NCBI RefSeq assembly: GCF_003688895.1
Contig: NZ_REFV01000013.1
Location: forward strand, 1 to 64,000
DNA length: 64,000 bases
DNA from: Dokdonia sinensis
GTDB lineage: Bacteria; Bacteroidota; Bacteroidia; Flavobacteriales; Flavobacteriaceae
Reading direction: 5' to 3'
This document shows positions 7,760-17,191 of the stretch, piece by piece; position 1 is the stretch's first letter; each line of letters starts with the position of its first letter. Under the pieces are notes generated by a model that did no database searches, was not told where the DNA came from, and worked only from the letters and a program-made list of their open reading frames with translations. Made by a program: the position numbers and the translations under genes.

Positions 7760-9019
7760 ATGAAAGCGGAAATTATTACCATAGGTGATGAAATTCTCAT
7801 TGGGCAGATTGTAGATACAAATTCGGCTTATATCTCTAAGGAGCTTAATAAAATAGGAATTTCTGTATATCAAATTACTTCGATACAAGATGATAGGGAG
7901 CATATTCTTGAAGCATTTGCCTTTGCAAAAGCTCATGCAGAACTAGTAATCGTAACTGGCGGATTAGGGCCTACTAAAGACGATATTACTAAACATACTT
8001 TCTGTGAATTTTTAAACGACGAGCTGGTTCTCGACCAAAATGTTTTAGACCACGTTACACATCTCTTTAAAACATATATTAAGAAACCAATGCTTGCAGC
8101 AAATAAAACACAAGCCTATGTGCCATCTACTGCTGAAGTCTTATTAAATCAATATGGAACCGCACCAGGAATGTGGATGGAAAGTGACGGAACTATTTTT
8201 ATCTCGATGCCTGGCGTTCCTTATGAAATGAGAGGGTTAATGGAAAATGAAGTTATTCCTAGACTGAGAGATCGTTTTAAATTACCTTTTATTTTACACA
8301 AAACATTCCTTACTTACGGAATGGGAGAAAGTGCTATAGCCGAAATCATAGAAGATTTTGAAAACGAGTTGCCTTCAACTATTAAGTTGGCTTATCTACC
8401 GTCATTGGGTAGAGTGCGCCTACGGCTCTCTACCTATGGTGATGATCAGGAAATAGTAAATAAGATGATACGTGAGCAGTCTGATAAGCTATTACCTCTT
8501 ATTGGAGATATATTCGTAGGTTATGAGGAGGAAGGAGAATTTGAAGAACTCATTGCAAACTTACTTATAGCGCAAGGAAAAACACTCGCGATAGCTGAAA
8601 GCTGTACTGGTGGACAAATGGTAGAGCGTTTTACATCGAAATCTGGAGCATCTCGATATCTTAAAGGAAGTCTCGTTACCTACGCTACTCAATCTAAAAT
8701 TGATATTTTAAAAGTTGATGCCTCAGTTATAGAGGAGCATTCTGTAGTTAGTGCCGCTGTAGCGGAGCAGATGGCAACAAATGCACGTAAACTGTATCAA
8801 TCTGACATTGCGATTTCAACTACTGGTAATGCGGGTCCTACAAAAGGAGATTCAGATGTTCCTATAGGAACAGTTTTTATAGGGATTGCCACAGAAGATG
8901 GTGTAAGATCTTATGAATTTATGATGGGTAATCATCGGGAACGGGTCATGGGCAAAACTGTAAATAAGGCGATGGAGTTGCTCAAGGGTACTTTAGAAGA
9001 TCATCAATTAAAAAAATAA
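7760..9019 (+). CDS. cinA: CinA-family protein (competence/damage-inducible, nicotinamide-nucleotide amidase)
   Basis: 419 residues with the two usual parts. An N-terminal MoaB/MoeA-like domain (AEIITIGDEILIGQIVDTNS, then VTGGLGPTKDD) carries pyrophosphatase-type activity. A C-terminal domain has LAIAESCTGG and TTGNAGPTKGD, typical of NMN amidase. In the family it salvages pyridine nucleotide breakdown products. Residues about 52-58 read FAFAKAH, and the DNA there (near 7917-7934) looks like a decayed palindrome A copy. It is the last gene of the 6-9 kb operon. Confidence 0.93.
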   Translation: MKAEIITIGDEILIGQIVDTNSAYISKELNKIGISVYQITSIQDDREHILEAFAFAKAHAELVIVTGGLGPTKDDITKHTFCEFLNDELVLDQNVLDHVTHLFKTYIKKPMLAANKTQAYVPSTAEVLLNQYGTAPGMWMESDGTIFISMPGVPYEMRGLMENEVIPRLRDRFKLPFILHKTFLTYGMGESAIAEIIEDFENELPSTIKLAYLPSLGRVRLRLSTYGDDQEIVNKMIREQSDKLLPLIGDIFVGYEEEGEFEELIANLLIAQGKTLAIAESCTGGQMVERFTSKSGASRYLKGSLVTYATQSKIDILKVDASVIEEHSVVSAAVAEQMATNARKLYQSDIAISTTGNAGPTKGDSDVPIGTVFIGIATEDGVRSYEFMMGNHRERVMGKTVNKAMELLKGTLEDHQLKK

Positions 9020-9127
9020 ACGTTTGGGCTTTGGCAAATGTTGCTGTCATAGGTTGTTTTCAGTGAGTTTTTTGAAAAATTTCCAAAAGCAAAAAAAAAC
9101 AGTGTAAAAAACTCTAAATAAGTTTTG

Positions 9128-9155
9128 TTGTGACCTTTAAAATTGCGTAAATTTG
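9128..9155 (+). promoter_or_regulatory. Promoter of rpmB-rpmG-DUF4295
   Basis: TTG at 9128-9130 and TAAATTTG at 9148-9155, spaced by 17 bases. This is an exact TAnnTTTG match 37 bases before rpmB. Confidence 0.75.
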
Positions 9156-9191
9156 CAGCCTGTTTGAAATAACTATTTAAAGTTTATAGAA

Positions 9192-9431
9192 ATGTCTAGA
9201 GTTTGTGAGCTTACTGGTAAGAGAGCGATGGTTGGAAACAATGTTTCCCATGCTATGAATAAGACGAAGCGTAAATTTAACGTGAATCTCGTTAAAAAAC
9301 GTTTCTATCTTCCAGAAGAGGATAAGTGGATTACTTTGAAAGTATCTACATCTGCATTAAAGAATATCAACAAGAAAGGAATCGAAGCGGTGATTAAAGA
9401 AGCGCGCGCTAAGGGTTTCTTAACTAAATAA
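9192..9431 (+). CDS. rpmB: 50S ribosomal protein L28
   Basis: 79 residues, a structural protein of the large ribosomal subunit. It starts [20 protein letters not shown] and continues with the basic [11 protein letters not shown] block, typical of L28. It has only Cys5, so it is of the type without a zinc ribbon. It leads a three-gene operon with rpmG and a DUF4295 gene under a strong-looking promoter. Confidence 0.95.
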   Translation: MSRVCELTGKRAMVGNNVSHAMNKTKRKFNVNLVKKRFYLPEEDKWITLKVSTSALKNINKKGIEAVIKEARAKGFLTK

Positions 9432-9451
9432 TCCCAAAAAGATACACCGAG

Positions 9452-9634
9452 ATGGCAAAGAAAGGGAACAGAGTACAAGTAATCTTAGAGTGCACAGAGC
9501 ACAAAGCAACTGGTTTACCAGGAACTTCAAGATACATTACTACAAAGAATAAGAAGAACACACCGGACCGTATGGAATTAAAGAAATTTAATTCTGTGCT
9601 TAAGAAAATGACGGTTCATAAAGAAATTAAGTAA
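9452..9634 (+). CDS. rpmG: 50S ribosomal protein L33
   Basis: 60 residues beginning [18 protein letters not shown] with [19 protein letters not shown] in the middle, as in L33. The CxxC pairs of zinc-binding L33 are absent; C14 is the only cysteine. It lies 20 bases after rpmB and 3 bases before the DUF4295 gene. Confidence 0.95.
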   Translation: MAKKGNRVQVILECTEHKATGLPGTSRYITTKNKKNTPDRMELKKFNSVLKKMTVHKEIK

Positions 9635-9637
9635 GTT

Positions 9638-9790
9638 ATGGCAAAGAAATCAGTAGCATCGTTACAGACAGGATCTAAGCGTCTTACAAAGGCGATTAAA
9701 ATGGTAAAGTCTCCTAAGAGTGGAGCTTATACTTTTGTGGAGTCAGTAATGTCTCCAGAACAAGTAAACGACTTCTTAGCTAAGAAATAA
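9638..9790 (+). CDS. DUF4295-family small basic protein
   Basis: A 50-residue protein beginning MAKKSVASLQTGSKRLTKA, containing MVKSPKSGAYTF and ending NDFLAKK. It is very basic and follows rpmG by three bases, the conserved place of the DUF4295 family in Bacteroidota. The family has no proven function that I know of; the neighbourhood suggests a ribosome-linked role. It precedes the operon terminator at 9811. Confidence 0.85.
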   Translation: MAKKSVASLQTGSKRLTKAIKMVKSPKSGAYTFVESVMSPEQVNDFLAKK

Positions 9791-9810
9791 TTTACGCTTA
9801 TAAAATTTAT

Positions 9811-9845
9811 AAAACCCGCTCCTTTTTAGGAAGCGGGTTTTTTAT
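9811..9845. terminator. Terminator after the rpmB operon
   Basis: AACCCGCT...AGCGGGTT stem (arms at about 9813-9822 and 9829-9839) followed by a T run. It lies between convergent genes, so it may serve both strands. Confidence 0.85.
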
Positions 9846-9909
9846 TAGTGTTTCATCAACTAGATTATGACGTGGAGCAATAGCTTTTAAAGTATTCGGA
9901 TAAAAAAAA

Positions 9910-10401
9910 TCAATCTCTATCCCAAACCACGTAATCTCCCACTTCAAGTACCCATTCCTCAGCAAGTCCTCCATTGAGTTCTAATACGTACTGAGCAGGA
10001 ACCTGTGATGGTAAAGTCGTTTCTTTAAGAGGCTTTGCCTGTTCTACAAAACTGACAATTCTACCCTTATCATCTATGTAAATGATATCTAGCGATATCA
10101 ACGTATTTTTCATATAAAAGCCACGCTGTGCCATATCGGGAAATATAAAAAGCATCCCCTGATGTGTTTCCATTGAGGCGCGATGCATAAGCCCCGTCTC
10201 ACGCTCGTAGTCATTATCGGCAATTTCGATATCTATTGTTCTTATTTTGGTGCTATCAGATTTATAAAGAGATAACTCTCCTTCTTTTTTAAATTTAATA
10301 GCAGTAGGAATAATTTTCCTTTCCTTTTGCTCTGACTTACAAGAGCCAAAGGTCAACAGAAGCGACGTGGCGACAATAAAATTTCTGAATTTAAATAGCA
10401 T
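9910..10401 (-). CDS. DUF192-family lipoprotein
   Basis: 163 residues from the ATG at 10401, which sits inside the last codons of lgt (11-base overlap). A longer frame from 10440 would bury the signal peptide. The N-terminus is hydrophobic and ends LTFGSCKSE, a lipobox. The rest is a DUF192 domain with ETGLMHRASM, GMLFIFP, MKNTLISLDIIYID and YVLELNGGLAE. The family's role is not established. Its coupling to lgt, which lipidates such proteins, is suggestive but may be chance. Confidence 0.85.
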   Translation of the reverse strand: MLFKFRNFIVATSLLLTFGSCKSEQKERKIIPTAIKFKKEGELSLYKSDSTKIRTIDIEIADNDYERETGLMHRASMETHQGMLFIFPDMAQRGFYMKNTLISLDIIYIDDKGRIVSFVEQAKPLKETTLPSQVPAQYVLELNGGLAEEWVLEVGDYVVWDRD

Positions 10402-11326
10402 CTTCTTTCTTTTTTGCTGTAAATACAAAGTAAAGCCCAATTAGAATAAAAGGAATACTTAATAGTTGACCAGTATTCAATCCCCAATCTCCACGTTCCA
10501 TAACCTGCGGTACTTTGAAATTTTCTACAATAAACCTTACGGTCATAAGTAATAATAAGAAAAGCCCAAACAGGAACCCAGGCTTCTTACGAGCGTCTGT
10601 TTTCCAGTATAGAGTAAAGAGTATAAGAAAGACAAAGATATAACCGAAGGATTCCATTAATTGTCCCGGATAACGATAAGGAATAGCACTTATAACTTCT
10701 GCAAATTGAGGATCGTCCGTTAGAGCTTGATAAGCTTTCCCAGGATCTTTGATACCAGTAAGATTTACAGCTTGTCTTTCGGAAATTTCATCTTGCACAA
10801 ACTTTATCCCTATTGGATTGTCAGTTTTATGTCCTACCATTTCAGAATTCAGAAAATTCCCAATACGTACAAATACAGCACCAGAAGCGCAGGTAATTAC
10901 TACGCGATCAAGAATCCATAGCCACGTTTTTTTAAGTATTTTCTTATTGTATAAATACAATGCGATAGGAACGGCTATTGCCGCTCCGTGGCTTGCTAGC
11001 CCTCTGAAACCAGTAAATTCAAATTCTGGAACTGTTCGTATGGGAAGAAAAACCGCTAGGGGATCTTGCCATAATAAATCAATTTGATAAAATAAAACGT
11101 GACCAAGCCTCGCTCCTAACAAAATAGAAACCACGGCATATATAAAGAGGCTATCCAGCTTCTCTGGAGCAACTCCTTCACGTTTAAAAATATGTTTCAT
11201 AATTAGGAAGCCTATAGAAAAAGCAACCACAAACATCAAGCTGTAAAAGTGGATTGTAAGAAACCCTAGGTCAATTCCAGAAACAGGATTCCAAGTAAAT
11301 TTTAAGGGCAGAAGTACTGAATGCAT
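10391..11326 (-). CDS. lgt: Prolipoprotein diacylglyceryl transferase
   Basis: This inner-membrane enzyme moves diacylglycerol from phosphatidylglycerol to the lipobox cysteine, the first step of lipoprotein maturation. The 311 residues contain about seven membrane segments. Key motifs are present: GARLGHVLFYQ (71-81), the essential His113 in SHGAA, R154 in FVRIGNFLNSE with N157, N160 and E162, and YPGQLMESFGY. Several lipoprotein genes in the window need it. It overlaps the following DUF192 lipoprotein gene. Confidence 0.95.
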   Translation of the reverse strand: MHSVLLPLKFTWNPVSGIDLGFLTIHFYSLMFVVAFSIGFLIMKHIFKREGVAPEKLDSLFIYAVVSILLGARLGHVLFYQIDLLWQDPLAVFLPIRTVPEFEFTGFRGLASHGAAIAVPIALYLYNKKILKKTWLWILDRVVITCASGAVFVRIGNFLNSEMVGHKTDNPIGIKFVQDEISERQAVNLTGIKDPGKAYQALTDDPQFAEVISAIPYRYPGQLMESFGYIFVFLILFTLYWKTDARKKPGFLFGLFLLLLMTVRFIVENFKVPQVMERGDWGLNTGQLLSIPFILIGLYFVFTAKKKEDAI

Positions 11327-11391
11327 AAGTCCTTTTTAATATTCTGGATAAAGATAGCAAAGTCACATTGCCTACAAAAGGAATGCTATTT

Positions 11392-11640
11392 TTAAAAGTT
11401 TTCACTTTTGGGAGGCACAGGATCATAACCTTGTCTACCCCAAGGATGACAGGAGAATATTCTTTTTATGGCAAGTTTGCCACCTTTTAATAATCCGTGT
11501 GTTTCTAGTGCTTCTTTAGTGTAGTGGGAACAGGTGGGAGTAAAGCGGCAGCTGGATGGCGTCCACGAGGAAATAAACTTCTGGTAGAACCAAATCAATC
11601 CTATAAAAGGTGCAATAGCTATATTTTTTACCTTAGACAT
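11392..11640 (-). CDS. yidD: Membrane protein insertion efficiency factor YidD
   Basis: 82 residues: a short N-terminal hydrophobic or amphipathic segment, then [21 protein letters not shown] and [15 protein letters not shown], the full YidD signature with its conserved cysteines. YidD helps YidC and SecYEG insert inner-membrane proteins. It starts one base after the cysS stop, so the two are probably co-transcribed. Confidence 0.93.
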   Translation of the reverse strand: MSKVKNIAIAPFIGLIWFYQKFISSWTPSSCRFTPTCSHYTKEALETHGLLKGGKLAIKRIFSCHPWGRQGYDPVPPKSENF

Positions 11641-11641
11641 T

Positions 11642-13126
11642 TTAGATTACCGTAAATGTCGTTCCCTCACGCCCATCTTTCAGTTGTATGCCCAATTCTA
11701 GAAGTTCATCACGTATTTTGTCACTTGTAGCAAAGTCTTTGTTTTCACGGGCTTCTTTGCGTAATTTAATAAGCAACTCTACGGTGCCAGAAAGTTTTGA
11801 GTTGTCCGCTTTCGCGAAAGCGTCGCCATCCTCAAGACCCAGTACATCAAATACAAAAATATTTAAGGTCTCTTGCAGTGTCTTTAAGTCTGCTGCCGAA
11901 ATGTTTTCTTTTCCGTCCTTAATCAGGTGAATATACTTTACAGCTTCAAAAAGTTGCGCAATGAGCATTGGGCTATTAAAGTCATCATTCATAGTTTCGT
12001 AGCAAGAAGCTTTCCACGCAGCCACATCAAAACTAGAGGTGGTTCCTGTAGGTAAACCTTTTGCAACTTTTAGAGCTTCCATAAGTCTATAAAAGCCTTT
12101 CTCGCTCGCAACTAAAGCTGCATCGCTAAAATCCAGAATGCTGCGATAGTTTGCCTGGAGGATAAAAAATCGAGCGGCACTCGCTGCAAATCCTTTGCTC
12201 AGGTGCTTGCTATCTCCAGAGAAAATCTCGCTAGGATTAATGGAGTTTCCAGTACTCTTAGACATTTTCTGTCCATTAAGGGTAAGCATATTAGTGTGCA
12301 TCCAGTAATTTACTGGGCTTTTGCCTAGAGCAGCTTCATTCTGGGCGATTTCACACTCGTGATGGGGAAACTTTAAGTCCATACCGCCGCCGTGTATATC
12401 AAACTGTTCTCCCAGATATTTTGTGCTCATTGCAGTACATTCTAAATGCCATCCCGGAAAACCATCTCCCCAAGGGCTGGGCCAGCGCATAATATGCTGA
12501 GGTTCGGCTTTTTTCCAGAGTGCAAAGTCTTGAGGATTTTCTTTTTCGTCCTGAGCATTAAGAGCTCTAGTGTTTGCAATCATATCTTCTAGCTTTCGGC
12601 CAGAGAGTTTTCCGTACTCGTGATCTTTATTAAATTTTACAACGTCAAAATAGACAGAGCCATTTTTTTCGTAAGCATATCCCTTATCTATAATTTGCTT
12701 GATAATTTCTATTTGCTCGATGATGTGCCCCGTGGCAGTAGGCTCTATGCTAGGCGGTAGGAAGTTAAACTTGTTCAAAATATTATGAAAGTCTACCGTG
12801 TATTCTTGAACCACCTCCATAGGTTCAATTTTTTCTAGTCGTGCTTTCTTAGCAATCTTGTCTTCCCCTTGATCTCCATCATCTGTGAGGTGTCCAGCAT
12901 CTGTAATATTACGTACGTAGCGCACTTTGTAGCCTAGATGCTTGAGATATCTGAAAATCATATCAAAGCTCATAAACGTACGAACATTTCCTAAATGCAC
13001 ATTACTGTATACCGTAGGTCCACAAACATACATCCCAATATGTCCTTCGAGAATAGGAATAAATTTTTCCTTTTTTCCAGTTAGGGAATTATAAATTTTT
13101 AGTTCTTGATTTTGGTATAAAGCCAT
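11642..13126 (-). CDS. cysS: Cysteine--tRNA ligase
   Basis: 494-residue class I synthetase charging tRNA-Cys. It shows the zinc-site Cys in [16 protein letters not shown] (which also contains the HIGH-like HLGN), [14 protein letters not shown] (zinc ligands) and [10 protein letters not shown]-terminal anticodon-binding region has [17 protein letters not shown] palindrome A copy at 11807-11822 encodes AFAKA in the variable C-terminal stretch ([13 protein letters not shown]), where an insertion should be tolerated. The length is slightly long for the family, in line with such an insert. Confidence 0.96.
   Translation of the reverse strand: MALYQNQELKIYNSLTGKKEKFIPILEGHIGMYVCGPTVYSNVHLGNVRTFMSFDMIFRYLKHLGYKVRYVRNITDAGHLTDDGDQGEDKIAKKARLEKIEPMEVVQEYTVDFHNILNKFNFLPPSIEPTATGHIIEQIEIIKQIIDKGYAYEKNGSVYFDVVKFNKDHEYGKLSGRKLEDMIANTRALNAQDEKENPQDFALWKKAEPQHIMRWPSPWGDGFPGWHLECTAMSTKYLGEQFDIHGGGMDLKFPHHECEIAQNEAALGKSPVNYWMHTNMLTLNGQKMSKSTGNSINPSEIFSGDSKHLSKGFAASAARFFILQANYRSILDFSDAALVASEKGFYRLMEALKVAKGLPTGTTSSFDVAAWKASCYETMNDDFNSPMLIAQLFEAVKYIHLIKDGKENISAADLKTLQETLNIFVFDVLGLEDGDAFAKADNSKLSGTVELLIKLRKEARENKDFATSDKIRDELLELGIQLKDGREGTTFTVI
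11807..11822. repeat. Palindrome A copy, coding, frame AFAKA
   Basis: Perfect 16-mer in cysS, in a variable stretch before the C-terminal helical domain. Confidence 0.95.
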
Positions 13127-13217
13127 CAGATAATGTATTTCTTAAACGAAGATATTCATAACCTCCGTAAAACTCAAAAACGGCGACACTTTGGTCACCG
13201 CTGTATTAATTGTGTTA

Positions 13218-13233
13218 CGCTTTCGCGAAAGCG
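13218..13233. repeat. Palindrome A copy, intergenic
   Basis: Perfect 16-mer extended to a 20-base perfect palindrome with TA flanks, three bases outside the folE stop codon. Confidence 0.95.
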
Positions 13234-13235
13234 TA

Positions 13236-13919
13236 CTAAAACTCGGTGTCTAGTTTTATGTAGTCTAGGAACTCGCGACGGGTTTCGGTATTTTTAAATT
13301 TCCCGCCAAACTCGCTTGTTACCGTACTGCTCTCGATATCGCGTATACCACGACTATTTACACAGAGGTGTTTTGCATCTATTACGCAGGCGACATCATC
13401 TGTCCCTAATACTTTTTGAAGTTCTTGCACGACTTGCATCGTCAGACGTTCTTGTACTTGCGGGCGTTTTGCATAGTAATCTACAATGCGGTTCATCTTA
13501 CTTAAGCCCACAACGGTGCCGTTAGAGATATATGCGACGTGCGCGCGGCCTACGATGGGTAGTAAGTGATGCTCACAAGTAGAGTATACTGTAATGTTCT
13601 TCTCTACAAGCATTTCTCCATACTTATAGTTATTCTCAAAAGTGGAGGCGCTCGGTTTTTTGGCAGGGTTTAAACCTCCAAATATTTCATTTACAAACAT
13701 TTTTGCAACACGATTAGGAGTTCCTTTAAGACTGTCGTCAGTAAGGTCCATTCCTAAAGTCTCGAGAATACTGGCAACGTCCTTCTTAATGCTGGCTATT
13801 TTCTCACTATCACTCAGTTTAAAGGCATCGTCACGCAAAGGCGTCGTTGCACTAGAGCCTATGTGGTCATCGCCCATCATTTCTATTTCTTCTATTTGTC
13901 TCTCTAAGTCTGTTTTCAT
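13236..13919 (-). CDS. folE: GTP cyclohydrolase I
   Basis: 227 residues. It converts GTP to dihydroneopterin triphosphate, the first step to tetrahydrofolate and other pterins. The zinc/active-site region CEHHLLPIVGRAHVAY is present, with the later zinc Cys in AKHLCVNSRG. The KMNRIVDYYAKRPQVQERLT and EFGGKF segments are also typical. An N-terminal extension of about 35 acidic residues is not conserved in the short bacterial enzymes. A pterin-4a-carbinolamine dehydratase gene lies at 30320, too far to be one operon. Confidence 0.95.
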   Translation of the reverse strand: MKTDLERQIEEIEMMGDDHIGSSATTPLRDDAFKLSDSEKIASIKKDVASILETLGMDLTDDSLKGTPNRVAKMFVNEIFGGLNPAKKPSASTFENNYKYGEMLVEKNITVYSTCEHHLLPIVGRAHVAYISNGTVVGLSKMNRIVDYYAKRPQVQERLTMQVVQELQKVLGTDDVACVIDAKHLCVNSRGIRDIESSTVTSEFGGKFKNTETRREFLDYIKLDTEF

Positions 13920-14018
13920 CTATACAAGCCTTTATAAATATGGCTAACTGTTCTTTAAAATATCTTAGTCGCAAGCTATTTTAAGGCTTGCAAAGATACG
14001 AATTTATTGAGGCTATTT

Positions 14019-15218
14019 TTAATCTTGATCGGTTACAGAATCTCTTATTATTTTTAATCTATGCAAAATAAAGACATATCGTATGCCTATCGCAACCAGT
14101 AGAGGTAAAAGCGCATAAGCATATTGCTGTACACCCACTATCCAATGAAAACCTAGGAGCACAATCATGATTAAAGCGAGCTTCATATAAGGGTATATCC
14201 ATCTGGGAGGATCTTTTTTTGCAACGACAAAGGCTGCCAAAATATGAAAAGGAAAGGCCCACAATAAGTTATAATTCCACTTAGTGGCCGTGTGGTCTGT
14301 GGCAAACCACAGTAGAAGCACAAAAATCCCTATAATTCCTGTTGTGAATAGTACGATGCTGTCCAGATATGAAATGACCTCTTTACGTTTGTAATCCTGA
14401 GTCGTTTTGTAAAAAAGGAGAATAGCCAGCAGCCCTAGAATCATTAGTGGACTCAAAAAGAAATTGGGGCTTCTGTCTATCGGTTCTGTTGGTGTAAACA
14501 AATCGTTTGTTTCTGCAACAAGAGGTTTTGTGGTTGTGGAGTTTTCTAATTTTGCTTTGGCAAAAGCGTTCTTAACATATTCTGGCAAAAATAGATATTC
14601 TGGAGGCGCTGCCTTTCTGTCGATTACAGAGCCTAAAGCAATATCTATTCCTAGGCTTCCCCAGGAGTTCCAATGTACAAACTGATGAATTAAATCCCGA
14701 TGTGTGAGTCCTTCGGATTGATGGTCATAGGTGAGCGCTAAATCATTTTCGGTGATTTTATAAACCGCATCTACAGGACGTGTAGCGCAGTTGTCATAAA
14801 AGAAATCGTAGAGGTAATATCTATTTTCTGGCTTGTAATTGTTTTCTAAGAAATCAAATGTGCGTTGCACTTGCTCTGGATAAAAATCAAATACTTGCTC
14901 TGTAATCTGTCTATTTTGATATTTATAATTTTCAAAAAAATCTTGAAAAGCATTACGTCCTATTTTATAACGGAGTTTTCCTTGCGCAAATTTTGTGTAA
15001 AAATTTGGGGTGTCAAAATCATAGACTCCATAGTTGTATACCACATCAATACCACGGGCTCTGTCTTTTATACGGAATGCGGTATGGCCAAAAGAGTCAT
15101 TAAGCTGCGCACCCGGACCCATTGTAAGCAAGCTTACGCTAGCATCTTCAGATAGTTTTATTTGACAGAAAAGTGTCCCAGAAATAAGAATTGTAAGCAG
15201 AAAAAGAATTTTCTTCAT
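14019..15218 (-). CDS. DUF4105-family membrane protein (Lnb-like)
   Basis: 399 residues: signal peptide, a periplasmic DUF4105 domain (about 20-190) and four to five C-terminal membrane segments from about 245. Conserved-looking residues are H45 in DSFGHTAFRI and C144 in YDNCATRP, consistent with a Cys/His acyl-transfer site. I recall that a DUF4105 protein was proposed as a lipoprotein N-acyltransferase (Lnb) in Bacteroides; applying that here is inference. A decayed palindrome A at about 14564-14579 encodes NAFAKAK. Its neighbour is the ABC exporter, read the same way. Confidence 0.75.
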   Translation of the reverse strand: MKKILFLLTILISGTLFCQIKLSEDASVSLLTMGPGAQLNDSFGHTAFRIKDRARGIDVVYNYGVYDFDTPNFYTKFAQGKLRYKIGRNAFQDFFENYKYQNRQITEQVFDFYPEQVQRTFDFLENNYKPENRYYLYDFFYDNCATRPVDAVYKITENDLALTYDHQSEGLTHRDLIHQFVHWNSWGSLGIDIALGSVIDRKAAPPEYLFLPEYVKNAFAKAKLENSTTTKPLVAETNDLFTPTEPIDRSPNFFLSPLMILGLLAILLFYKTTQDYKRKEVISYLDSIVLFTTGIIGIFVLLLWFATDHTATKWNYNLLWAFPFHILAAFVVAKKDPPRWIYPYMKLALIMIVLLGFHWIVGVQQYAYALLPLLVAIGIRYVFILHRLKIIRDSVTDQD

Positions 15219-15308
15219 AGCGGTTTTTTCAGTCTTAAGGGGTTTAAAGATATTAATGATTAATGCTTTTGAATTAGGGTTTCTTTATTTGTTAATTATC
15301 TACGATAG

Positions 15309-17132
15309 TTATTCAAAAGATTGCATCGCCACAAGTTTGTGGTAAGCTCCTTTTATCTCAAGTAATTCTTGATGTTTGCCTTGTTCTACGATTTCACCCT
15401 TCTGCATTACGATAATGTTATCTGCATTCTGAATAGTAGACAGTCTGTGAGCAATTACGATAGAGGTTCTATTCTTCATCATATTCTCTAGGGCTTGCTG
15501 TACTAAACGCTCACTTTCTGTATCGAGCGCAGAGGTTGCTTCATCCAGAATCATAATGGGTGGATTTTTGAGTACCGCTCTGGCAATAGAGAGGCGTTGT
15601 TTTTGACCGCCGCTTAACTTGTTGCCGCTATCTCCTATATTTGTGTCTAATCCTTGGGGTAGGTCTTTTACAAACTCCCAAGCATTTGCCACTTTTAAGG
15701 CTTCAATTATTTCTGTTTCTGTGGCATCTTCTTTGCCTACAATGATGTTTTCTCGAATGCTATCATTAAAAAGAATGGCATCTTGTGTGACTAGACCCAT
15801 CAGATTGCGCAAGGAACTTTTAGTAATCTTCTTAATGTCTACGCCGTCTACGCTTATGCTTCCTTCGTTTACATCGTAAAAGCGGGTAACAAGATTTGCA
15901 ATAGTACTTTTTCCCGAGCCAGATTGCCCTACAAGTGCAATTGTTTTTCCTTTAGGTACTTGTATGGAGAAATTTTTGAGAACCGTGTCTTGCTCATATT
16001 TAAAAGATACATTTTTTACAACGACACCATTTGTAAACGCTCCAACGTCTATAGCATCTGGGGCATCTTTAATTGTAGACTCCATTTCCATAATCTCCAG
16101 AATTCTAGCAGCGGCGGCATCTCCTTTTTTTAAGCTGTAAGAAGCTTTACTTATTTGTTTTGCAGGTGTTAGAATTTGATAGGAAAGACCTAAAAAGGCA
16201 ATAAACGTAGCAGCTCCCATAGATTCTTCTACAAGTACCATCTGACCTCCAAACCACAGTATGACTACTATTACAAAAATTCCCAAAAACTCACTCGTAG
16301 GTGAAGCCAGATTTTGTCTGTTTACCAGATTGTTTAAAATACTGCGCAAACGTCCAGTAGAATCTTCGAACTTGGTTTTCATGCGCTTCTCTGCATTGAA
16401 TCCTTTAATGATTTTAAGATTAGATAGTGTTTCTTCTACGATAGAAAGGAAGTTTCCATTTTCTTCCTGTGCAGCTGTAGAGCGGCGCTTTAGTGATTTA
16501 CCTATACGAGAGATTACAAATCCAGAAATAGGTAAGAACACAAAAACAAATATAGTCAGCTTAGGACTGAGCAGTATCATCGCAATGATAGTAAAAATGA
16601 TGGTAAGCGGTTCTCTAATGATAAGTTCTAAAACCGATAGAAATGAGTTTTGAACTTCATTAACATCTGCGGTAATTCTGGATATGGTGTCTCCCTTCTT
16701 CTTTTCAGAAAAATAGGAAATAGGCAATTCTAGGAGTTTGTTGTAAATATTGTCACGTACATCTTTCATAACACCATTGCGTAAAAATGTCAAAAAGAAA
16801 TTTGCGAGGTAACCGAAAAGGTTTTTAAGAAAAAATAAAATAACAACAATGATACAGATATATATAAGCGCGCCGATCTCATCTGAAGCTACACGCTCAC
16901 TCACATTATAGTAAAATGTGTTTACGGCATAGTCCTTTACGTTGCTCCATCCTTCCCAAACTGGTACTTCTGAAACACGTTTAGTTTTATCAAATAAAAT
17001 TTCTATAACCGGAATAAGTGCAAGAAAAGACAACGTGCTAAAAAGCGCATAGAAGATGTTACAAATAATACTTAGCACCCCAAAACGCTGATATGGGAGC
17101 GCAAAGCGCATAATTTTTTTAAAGTAATTCAT
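15309..17132 (-). CDS. ABC exporter, fused permease and ATPase (MsbA-like)
   Basis: 607 residues: six membrane segments (about 1-330) and a nucleotide-binding domain with Walker A GQSGSGKST, LSGGQKQR signature, Walker B IMILDEATSALD and the switch AHRLST. It works as a homodimer that pumps lipids or other hydrophobic molecules out of the inner leaflet. MsbA-like lipid A flipping is possible, but the substrate cannot be read. The C-terminus MQSFE and length are normal for the family. Confidence 0.9.
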   Translation of the reverse strand: MNYFKKIMRFALPYQRFGVLSIICNIFYALFSTLSFLALIPVIEILFDKTKRVSEVPVWEGWSNVKDYAVNTFYYNVSERVASDEIGALIYICIIVVILFFLKNLFGYLANFFLTFLRNGVMKDVRDNIYNKLLELPISYFSEKKKGDTISRITADVNEVQNSFLSVLELIIREPLTIIFTIIAMILLSPKLTIFVFVFLPISGFVISRIGKSLKRRSTAAQEENGNFLSIVEETLSNLKIIKGFNAEKRMKTKFEDSTGRLRSILNNLVNRQNLASPTSEFLGIFVIVVILWFGGQMVLVEESMGAATFIAFLGLSYQILTPAKQISKASYSLKKGDAAAARILEIMEMESTIKDAPDAIDVGAFTNGVVVKNVSFKYEQDTVLKNFSIQVPKGKTIALVGQSGSGKSTIANLVTRFYDVNEGSISVDGVDIKKITKSSLRNLMGLVTQDAILFNDSIRENIIVGKEDATETEIIEALKVANAWEFVKDLPQGLDTNIGDSGNKLSGGQKQRLSIARAVLKNPPIMILDEATSALDTESERLVQQALENMMKNRTSIVIAHRLSTIQNADNIIVMQKGEIVEQGKHQELLEIKGAYHKLVAMQSFE

Positions 17133-17167
17133 AAAGAATTTTTATGACTGTTTTGACAGCAATGATA

Positions 17168-17182
17168 GCTTTCGCGAAAGCG
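17168..17182. repeat. Palindrome A copy, intergenic
   Basis: 15 of 16 bases (left C replaced by A) in the 59-base gap between the phosphohexomutase stop and the ABC exporter start. Confidence 0.93.
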
Positions 17183-17191
17183 AAAACCTCC

